DNA from: JAKACA01 sp050010115
GTDB taxonomy: Bacteria; Actinomycetota; Acidimicrobiia; Acidimicrobiales; Bog-793
NCBI GenBank assembly: GCA_050010115.1
Contig: JBEKLQ010000088.1
Coordinates: forward strand, 1-19,295
Reading direction: 5' to 3'
Length of the DNA: 19,295 nucleotides
The translations under genes were made by a program, and so were the position numbers. Below, piece after piece: positions 14,461-19,295 of this stretch. The notes under the pieces were generated by a model. That model had not been told where the DNA came from, searched no databases, and worked only from the letters and a program-made list of their open reading frames with translations. The number at the start of each line of letters is the position of its first letter. The first letter of the stretch is position 1.

Positions 14461-14521
14461 CCCAACAGTGTTCCACGTGGGATCCGCCGAACCGGGTCAG
14501 TACCAGGGTCGCCGGCGGGCT

Positions 14522-14636
14522 GCGGAGGCGGTGGCCGGGTGGATCGCGGAGGCGGTGGCCGGGTGGATCGCGGAGGCGGTGGCCGGGTGGATCGCGGAGG
14601 CGGTGGCCGGGTGGATCGCGGAGGCGGTGGCTGGGA
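14522..14636. repeat. 24-bp tandem array, about 4.8 copies
   Basis: The unit GCGGAGGCGGTGGCCGGGTG plus GATC recurs perfectly at 14522, 14546, 14570 and 14594, with a part copy from 14618 that ends in a diverged CTGGGA. There are no spacers. Each unit ends in GATC. Confidence 0.93.
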
Positions 14637-14716
14637 GACCGCGGGTGGCCGGGAGATCGGCCGCTCCGGCTGGCGGCCGAACGCCGTCAGCCACAGCCGG
14701 GTGGCAGCTCGAGCGT

Positions 14717-14760
14717 GTTCACTTTGTTTTCAGGTGTGATTCAGGCGGCGTTCACCTGAT
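14717..14760 (+). promoter_or_regulatory. PHO box: four direct repeats with exact 11-nt period
   Basis: Units GTTCACTTTGT, TTTCAGGTGTG, ATTCAGGCGGC and GTTCACCTGAT follow one another without a gap, each with TTCA at the same place. The first and last match the GTTCAC unit known for actinobacterial PhoP sites, and PhoB boxes also have an 11-nt repeat. The site ends about 104 bp before the start of a phosphate-type permease, which fits phosphate-starvation control. PhoP/PhoR genes are not in the window. Confidence 0.75.
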
Positions 14761-14863
14761 GGACACCCTGCGGCTACCCGCGGGTGCGAGTCTGAACCTG
14801 CCCTGTTTTGCCTGGTCTGGGCGGGAGGCGCCCGGGTTGTCCGAATGTCGTGCAGGTCAATCG

Positions 14864-16438
14864 ATGGATGTGACCGTCAGCTCCATGCTGGATGCAGCGC
14901 CGATCAGCGCCTTCCACCGGAGGGCGATTCTGGTGTCGGGGATGGGTTTCTTCACCGATGCGTACGACCTGTTCGTCATCAGCACGGTGGCCGCGCTCGT
15001 CACCATCCAATGGAACCTGTCCACGACCCAGACGAGTTGGGTCACAGGAGCGGCGATCCTCGGGGCGTTCGTGGGGGCATTCGTCTTCGGACGGATCGCA
15101 GATGTGCTCGGGCGCAAGCGGGTGTACGTGATCGTGGCGGCCATCATGATCACGGGAGCGGTCGCTGGCGCCGTTTCGCCGGACTTCGCCTGGTTGGTGG
15201 TCGCCCGGTTCGTGCTCGGTCTCGGCATCGGTGGGGACTACCCGGTGTCCGCGGTCTTGATGAGCGAGTACTCGTACCGGAACGATCGAGGCCGCCTCGT
15301 CGGGCTCGTCTTCTCGATGCAGGCGCTCGGGCTGATCGTGGGGCCCCTGGTGGGTTTGATCCTGTTGTCGTCCGGGCTGAGCAGCAACATCTCGTGGCGC
15401 TTGCTGCTCGGGTTAGGTGCGATACCAGCCGCCGGCGTCATCTACCTCCGGGCGAAGATGCCCGAGTCACCCCGGTTCCAGGCACGGGTTCAGGGCCGGG
15501 CATCGGCCGCCGCCGAGGATGCCGTGGCGTTCAGTGGGGGAGTGCTCCGCCTGGATCCCGCGCGGCCATTCGCCGACGAAACCCGCCGGTTCGGCCTCGG
15601 CGACTTCCTCCGCGACCCGGCGATGTTGAAGTTGTTGCTGGGGACAGCGGGTTCGTGGTTCCTGTTCGACTACGCGTACTACGGCAACACGCTGTCGTTA
15701 CCGGCGATCTTGAAAGGCGTCGATTCGACCGCCAGCCTCAAGGTCAAACTCCTGTGGACGCTCGGGATCTTCGTTGTATTCGCTCTGCCGGGCTACCTGC
15801 TGGCGGTGATGAAGATGGACCGGATCGGTCACCGGCGGCTGCAATTGATCGGGTTTGCGGTCATGACAGTCGTCTTCGCGGTGCTGGCTCTGTTCGCGAA
15901 GCTGACGACGACGGTCGTTCCCTTCTTATTGCTATTCGGCCTCAGCTACTTCTTCGTCGAGTTCGGTCCGAACACCACCACCTTCGTCATTCCATCGGAA
16001 GTGTTCCCGGTCAGCGTCCGGACCACGGGTCATGGCGTGGCGGCGGGTATCGGCAAGCTCGGCGCGTTCATCGGTGTGTTCCTGGTCCCCGCGCTCGAGC
16101 TGCGGATCGGTTTGCGCGGCATGCTTGCGGTAGCGGCGGGATCGGCGGTGGTAGGTCTCTTGCTGACGCTGGTCCTCCCGGAGCCGTCGCAGCGAACGCT
16201 CGAGGACGTGTCGGGCGAGGACGCGTTGCACGCTCGTCGGCTGTTGCGTGCGGAAGCGCAGGTCTCGGGGTCGTTGTCGGTGTCGCCGCCGGCTTCGTTG
16301 TCGGTGCCGGTGTTGGGGTCGGCTCCGGTGTTGGTGTCGGCTCCGGTGTTGGTGTCGGCTCCGGTGTTGGTGTCGGCTCCGCCGCTGCCAGGGCCGGTCT
16401 TGGCACCAATCTCGGGGCCGGTCTCGGAGCCGCTGTGA
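14864..16438 (+). CDS. MFS transporter, phosphate:H+ symporter (PHS)-like
   Basis: A 12-helix major-facilitator permease of 524 residues. Visible features are GMGFFTDAYDLFVIS in helix 1, GRIADVLGRKRVYV (the loop 2-3 signature), FVLGLGIGGDYPVSAVLMSEY in helix 4, DYAYYGNTLSLPAIL in helix 7, MDRIGHRR in loop 8-9 and FFVEFGPNTTTFVIPSEVFP in helix 11. The GGDYP and FGPNTTTF/PSEVFP blocks are those of the phosphate symporter (Pho84/PiPT) family, so inorganic phosphate is the best substrate guess, and the upstream PHO box supports it. The last 60 residues are a Ser/Val/Pro/Leu low-complexity tail partly coded by an 18-bp repeat. ATG 14864 is chosen because it immediately precedes the conserved N-terminus; its ribosome-binding site is weak. 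ATG 14885 is the alternative. Confidence 0.88.
   Translation: MDVTVSSMLDAAPISAFHRRAILVSGMGFFTDAYDLFVISTVAALVTIQWNLSTTQTSWVTGAAILGAFVGAFVFGRIADVLGRKRVYVIVAAIMITGAVAGAVSPDFAWLVVARFVLGLGIGGDYPVSAVLMSEYSYRNDRGRLVGLVFSMQALGLIVGPLVGLILLSSGLSSNISWRLLLGLGAIPAAGVIYLRAKMPESPRFQARVQGRASAAAEDAVAFSGGVLRLDPARPFADETRRFGLGDFLRDPAMLKLLLGTAGSWFLFDYAYYGNTLSLPAILKGVDSTASLKVKLLWTLGIFVVFALPGYLLAVMKMDRIGHRRLQLIGFAVMTVVFAVLALFAKLTTTVVPFLLLFGLSYFFVEFGPNTTTFVIPSEVFPVSVRTTGHGVAAGIGKLGAFIGVFLVPALELRIGLRGMLAVAAGSAVVGLLLTLVLPEPSQRTLEDVSGEDALHARRLLRAEAQVSGSLSVSPPASLSVPVLGSAPVLVSAPVLVSAPVLVSAPPLPGPVLAPISGPVSEPL
16307..16378. repeat. 18-bp tandem repeat in the permease tail
   Basis: Four copies of CCGGTGTTGGTGTCGGCT (the first has one G for T change) begin at 16307, 16325, 16343 and 16361 and encode the (A)PVLVS repeats near the C-terminus. 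A related GTGTCGGC-rich stretch precedes them. Confidence 0.92.
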
Positions 16439-16485
16439 GGGACGGCTTTGAGGAGCCCCTGTGAGGGGCCGCTGTGAGGGACGGC
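16429..16485. repeat. Duplicated CCGCTGTGAGGGACGGC with a hairpin between
   Basis: The 17-mer occurs across the permease stop codon and again about 39 bp further on. Between them GCCCC (16455-16459) and GGGGC (16465-16469) form a 5-bp stem around TGTGA. It could be part of a terminator, but no T-tract follows. Confidence 0.4.
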
Positions 16486-16686
16486 CGTGAAGGGCGGCAA
16501 CGGGAAGGCGGATGGGCGGCGAGCGGGACCGCCAATTTCCGGAGCTTGCGCCCGCGCAGTGCTTCCCCTTGTGCTTACCGGTTGGGCTGCCATCGCGCAA
16601 TCCAGGAGGTCCCATCGCCCGTAGGCCCTTGCGAGCCGTCCTGCAGGGTGCGGACTGTGCCCACGGCGTGTACGGGAGGAAGGGAA

Positions 16687-17211
16687 ATGACTTTACGCAG
16701 CGCGAAGAGTTGTGAACGTCAACAACGGGTCCGATCCATGTCGGCGATGAAGCGACGGGCGTTCTTGGCGGTGGGGGCTGCCGCGCTCGGGATCGGTATC
16801 CCGATGCTTGGAGTGTCTGCTGCGTCCGCCGCGGCGGTTCCGGCTCCGACGCACGTCACGACCATGTCGCACGCCAAGGCGCCGGTAGTAGTGAAGGCGC
16901 AGCGTCGGAAGGGTTTCGGGGTGATCCTCGTCACTGCGAAGGGTTCGGCGCTGTACCGCGACACGAACGACGGCCCAAACAAGCCGACGTGCACGGGCTC
17001 GTGCGCTGCCGTGTGGCCACCGCTCGTACTCCCCGCCGGCGACACGACGCCGAAGGGTGGCAAGGGTGTCACAGGACTTGGCACTGTCAAGCTCTCGAAC
17101 GGTGACCTGCAGGTGACGTTCAACTCGGAGCCGCTGTACACGTTCACAGGTGACTCGGGCAAGAGCGTGAACGGCAACAAGGTCGGACCGTTCTTGGTCG
17201 TCCCTGCCTAG
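16687..17211 (+). CDS. Secreted Yx(FWY)xxD-motif protein (COG4315-like)
   Basis: A 174-residue exported protein. ATG 16687 is chosen for the strong GGGAGGAAGGGA just upstream. Later in-frame ATGs at 16738 and 16747 would give a shorter leader. MKRRAFLAVGAAALGIGIPM (21-40) with twin Arg at 23-24 and a SAASAAA end near residue 50 look like a Tat or long Sec signal; no lipobox Cys is present. The mature part has the family features ALYRDTNDGPNKPTCTGSCAAVWPPL, with Cys102 and Cys106, and a second repeat PLYTFTGDSG with Tyr151, Phe153 and Asp156. In the first repeat the aromatic position is Asp (YRDTND). The function of this family is not established. The gene stands alone between unrelated neighbours. 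Confidence 0.88.
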   Translation: MTLRSAKSCERQQRVRSMSAMKRRAFLAVGAAALGIGIPMLGVSAASAAAVPAPTHVTTMSHAKAPVVVKAQRRKGFGVILVTAKGSALYRDTNDGPNKPTCTGSCAAVWPPLVLPAGDTTPKGGKGVTGLGTVKLSNGDLQVTFNSEPLYTFTGDSGKSVNGNKVGPFLVVPA

Positions 17212-17289
17212 GTGCACCTGCTGGCGGAGCAGTTTTCGGCTTCGTAGCTGCTGACGACCGGCCTGCTCACGGATCCAACGGCCGGCCCG

Positions 17290-17309
17290 GGTCGGGCTCC
17301 TCACCGACC
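17290..17309. terminator. Possible hairpin between convergent genes
   Basis: GGTCGG and CCGACC form a six-base-pair stem around an eight-base loop, within the 156-bp gap between the Yx(FWY)xxD gene and the HNH gene. The flanks are GC-rich and also partly complementary. No T-tract is present. Confidence 0.3.
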
Positions 17310-17367
17310 TGCCTGGCCCGGCATCCAGTCTCCGGGCGCCGGAGTTTGTCGCGGCCTCGGTGGTGGC

Positions 17368-19167
17368 TTAGGGGTCGAGCAACTGCTCTGTTCCGGCGGC
17401 TGGCCGTGGTGGGGGCTGGGCCTTGGTGATGGGCCGGCCGCTCCGGTCGCGTCCGTCGGCGCTGTCGGGTTGATCGGCTACGTCCTGTCGCCTCGTCCTG
17501 CTCGTCGCGTCCGGCCCGCCGGACCTGGCCGTACTGTTGGGCGCCGGCCCGCCGGACCTGGCATTGCCGTTGGGCGCCGGCCCGCCAGACCTGGCATTGC
17601 CGTTGGGCGCCGGTCCGCCGGGCCCGCTTTGGTGCCGCGGTGCGCCCTCGCGCCTGCCGGTGCCCTCGCGCCTGCCCGTGCCCGTGCCCGTGCCGGTGCC
17701 CGTGCCGTCGCCCCGCTCACCGTCGCCCTCGCTCCCCCCGGCGCCGGGCGGTGGCACCCATCGCCAGTGTCCCGGTCCGCCCTCGATCCGGTAGCCGTGG
17801 CGGGTCTTGAGCGAATGGTGGTACCGGCACAGCCGGCACAGGTTCGACAGCCTCGTCGGTCCGCGCTGGCTGACCTCGACGATGTGGTCCCTGTACCGGC
17901 ACAGCCGGCACAGGTTCGACAGCCTCGTCGGTCCGCGCTGGCTGACCTCGACGATGTGGTCCCTTTCGAGGTGGAAGGTGCTCGAGCACCCGGGCACCAC
18001 ACAGGTGCGGTCCCGGAACTCGAGAGCGGTCTGCAGGGCCTTCGGGATGACCCGGGAGAACTTCACGATCGAGTGGATGTCGATGCCCTCGGTGACCACG
18101 AGCCGCAGGCCGGCCGTCTTCAGGTAGCGCTCCACGACCGAGATCGGCACCGGGCCCACCCCGTCGATGGAGCACTCCTCACCGGGGGCGAGGCTCCCAC
18201 GCACGAGCGCCTCCAAGTCGATGCGCATGAGGATCGTGTGGTCGGCCCTGGAGGGACCAGGGGGCCGGCGGCGACGTGTTGCAGCCGGGACGCCGGAAGA
18301 CCCGGCCACAGCGGGCGCCGGGGCGCCCGGGGGCTCGCCCGTGCCCGGCGCCGGCTCGCCGGCGCCCTCCGAGCCGGGGTCCCCGGCGCCGCCCGGCGAC
18401 TCGCCACGCTGGGCGCCAGCCCCGCCAGTTGCCCCGCCGGCACCGCCGGCACCGCCGGCCATCCCGCTCACGATGGCGACGAGGGCATCGGCGAGGTAGG
18501 CCTCCCGGCGCTCGTGCCGGCCCTGGCGCCGGGCGAGGTCGAACAGGTGGTTGGCCTCCTGCTCGATGCCGGCCATGAGCAGCGCCCCGTCGTCGGGGGT
18601 GAGGGAGAACCTGCCCCGGAACGAGCCGTCTGTGTCCCGCCAGCTGCGCAGGTGCCGGTTGGCCCTCACCAGCTCGTAGCGCCGCTCGTCGTCCTCCCGC
18701 CAGCGTGCGGCGGCGGCCACCTGGTCGGCCTTGGCACGCAGGTCCTGCAGGGAGCCGGTGCGGGCCACCTCCAAGAGCTCGGCCTCGGCAGCCGGGTCGA
18801 TGAGGCCGGCCCGTGCCACCTCGGCCGCCTGTCGGCCCGACAGCTCGCCGGCAGACAGCGCCGAGTCGAGCCCTGCCAGCTCACCGCAGGCCTCGGCGGT
18901 CACGAGCAGGCAGCGGGAGGCACCGGTGCTCTCGCCCGTCTCGCCCGCCAACCAGGACTCGGCCGAGCGGTAGCCCTCCTGTTCGAAGTGACGCGTGGCG
19001 GCCACACGCCGGGCCAGGCGGCCCTCGATCGCCCCGCAGCGGGACCTGAACGAGGCAAAGCGCCGCACGAGCACGGCCGCCTCGGCACCCGGGAGGCGGT
19101 CCGGGTCGAGACCGCCGGCGATCTCGCCCAGCAGCCAGTCCAGCCGGTCGATCGCTTCGGTGAGCAC
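17368..19167 (-). CDS. HNH endonuclease with DUF222 domain (13E12 repeat family)
   Basis: A 599-residue protein. The N-terminal half is DUF222: LDWLLGEIAGGLDPDRLPG, FRSRCGAIEGRLARRVAA, YRSAESWLAGETGES, and a later FSLTPDDGALLMAGIEQEANHLF. A Gly/Ala/Pro-rich linker (about 230-300) leads to the nuclease part: RTCVVPGCSSTFHLERDHIVEV, SNLCRLCRYHHSLKTRHGY and WRWVPPPG. The HNH core has been partly duplicated: residues 402-425 and 426-449 are identical, so the first His and the Asn of the motif occur twice and the last HH once. The C-terminus is Gly/Thr/Arg low complexity with three SGGPAPN units. GTG 19167 is chosen because AAGGAGG lies five bases upstream. Members of this family are often DNA-damage inducible, and a LexA-type box lies upstream. 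Confidence 0.92.
   Translation of the reverse strand: MLTEAIDRLDWLLGEIAGGLDPDRLPGAEAAVLVRRFASFRSRCGAIEGRLARRVAATRHFEQEGYRSAESWLAGETGESTGASRCLLVTAEACGELAGLDSALSAGELSGRQAAEVARAGLIDPAAEAELLEVARTGSLQDLRAKADQVAAAARWREDDERRYELVRANRHLRSWRDTDGSFRGRFSLTPDDGALLMAGIEQEANHLFDLARRQGRHERREAYLADALVAIVSGMAGGAGGAGGATGGAGAQRGESPGGAGDPGSEGAGEPAPGTGEPPGAPAPAVAGSSGVPAATRRRRPPGPSRADHTILMRIDLEALVRGSLAPGEECSIDGVGPVPISVVERYLKTAGLRLVVTEGIDIHSIVKFSRVIPKALQTALEFRDRTCVVPGCSSTFHLERDHIVEVSQRGPTRLSNLCRLCRYRDHIVEVSQRGPTRLSNLCRLCRYHHSLKTRHGYRIEGGPGHWRWVPPPGAGGSEGDGERGDGTGTGTGTGTGRREGTGRREGAPRHQSGPGGPAPNGNARSGGPAPNGNARSGGPAPNSTARSGGPDATSRTRRQDVADQPDSADGRDRSGRPITKAQPPPRPAAGTEQLLDP
17537..17625. repeat. 33-bp tandem repeat in the HNH gene 3' end
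   Basis: A unit that begins TTGGGCGCCGGCCCGCC recurs at 17537, 17570 and 17603, the third copy partial and diverged. It encodes the SGGPAPN(G/S)(N/T)AR repeats of the C-terminal tail. Confidence 0.85.
17821..17964. repeat. Perfect 72-bp tandem duplication in the HNH domain
   Basis: 17821-17892 and 17893-17964 are identical. Each copy begins GTACCGGCAC on the plus strand and encodes the 24 residues from RDHIVEV to LCRLCRY. The reading frame is kept. Confidence 0.96.
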
Positions 19168-19252
19168 GGTCCCCTCCTTCGAGCGCCACGGCACAGCAGC
19201 ACGGACTGACAAGGCGCCCAAGCGCGAGGACCGCCGGAGGCAAGCACACCAC

Positions 19253-19266
19253 CGAACGAACGTTCG
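19253..19266. promoter_or_regulatory. LexA (SOS) box upstream of the HNH gene
   Basis: CGAACGAACGTTCG fits the Gram-positive SOS operator form CGAAC-N4-GTTCG; ACGAACGTTCGT around its core is a perfect palindrome. It lies 86 bp upstream of the HNH start. On the minus strand TACGAT, a possible -10 element (19274-19269), lies two bases before it, so LexA bound here would cover the transcription start. The matching -35 position falls at or beyond the window edge. Confidence 0.65.
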
Positions 19267-19295
19267 TGATCGTATCAGGGGGGTGTGACAACGGG

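Larger units (their letters stand above)
14461..14863. other. Divergent intergenic region, no gene
   Basis: 403 bp separate the divergent penicillin-binding-protein and permease genes. The left part holds the 24-bp repeat array and the right part a four-unit PHO box. The long open frames that cross it are a by-product of the repeat and high GC, with no start signal or family match. Confidence 0.7.

Noticed and set aside
14522..14636. CRISPR-like array
   Set aside because: Repeat units abut directly with no unique spacers, and no cas gene is present.
14282..14863. N-terminal extension of the permease, or a separate ORF through the 24-bp repeats
   Set aside because: The MFS fold starts right after ATG 14864. 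The upstream frame is repeat-derived (AEAVAGWI units) and crosses the PHO box and the antisense penicillin-binding-protein start.
19269..19291. TTGTCA plus TACGAT as a complete promoter of the HNH gene
   Set aside because: The spacer is only 11 bp, too short for a sigma-70-type promoter. Only the TACGAT is kept as a possible -10, with the -35 probably outside the window.

Overview
The window is high-GC actinobacterial DNA. The gene set (HNH/DUF222 nuclease of the 13E12 type, PbpA-like penicillin-binding protein, Yx(FWY)xxD secreted protein, ergothioneine EgtB remnant, GTG starts, an actinobacterial LexA-type box and an 11-nt-period PHO box) fits Actinomycetota. An acidimicrobial lineage is my guess, not something the sequence proves. 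No rRNA, tRNA, CRISPR array or insertion sequence was seen.

Layout. 1-1654: the 3' end of a pirin gene, then a Tat-signal-bearing agmatine/peptidyl-arginine deiminase. 1725-2722: a decayed patch where an internal piece of egtB, with a stop and a frameshift, runs into the C-terminal part of an AtuA/DUF1446 gene. 2792-3952: RtcB RNA ligase. 3974-5578 (minus): a soluble diguanylate cyclase. 5744-7829 (plus): yceI-like, hypC, an unlisted 26-codon ORF, and hypD, all tightly packed. 7938-12811 (minus, converging on hypD): a SIS/HypC fusion, a second SIS protein, hypE and hypF, with overlapping or near-overlapping stops and starts. 12865-14460 (minus): a class B penicillin-binding protein. 14461-14863: an intergenic region with a 24-bp tandem array and a four-unit PHO box. 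14864-16438: a phosphate-type MFS permease. 16687-17211: a secreted Yx(FWY)xxD protein. 17368-19167 (minus): an HNH/DUF222 nuclease with a LexA-type box upstream and a perfect 72-bp duplication inside its nuclease domain.

How it works together. The core is a [NiFe]-hydrogenase maturation island for the Fe(CN)2CO cofactor. HypF and HypE make the thiocyanate donor at the HypE C-terminal Cys, and HypC and HypD assemble the iron centre. hypA, hypB, the hydrogenase subunits and the protease gene are not in the window. The unusual part is the paired SIS proteins, one carrying a HypC-like C-terminal domain, placed as the first two genes of the hypE-hypF operon. Two regulatory sites give testable predictions: phosphate-starvation control of the permease and SOS control of the HNH protein.

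A window-wide peculiarity is the number of short perfect tandem repeats with unrelated periods (10, 12, 18, 24, 33 and 72 bp). They lie between genes or in their terminal regions, except the 72-bp one, which lies in a nuclease core.
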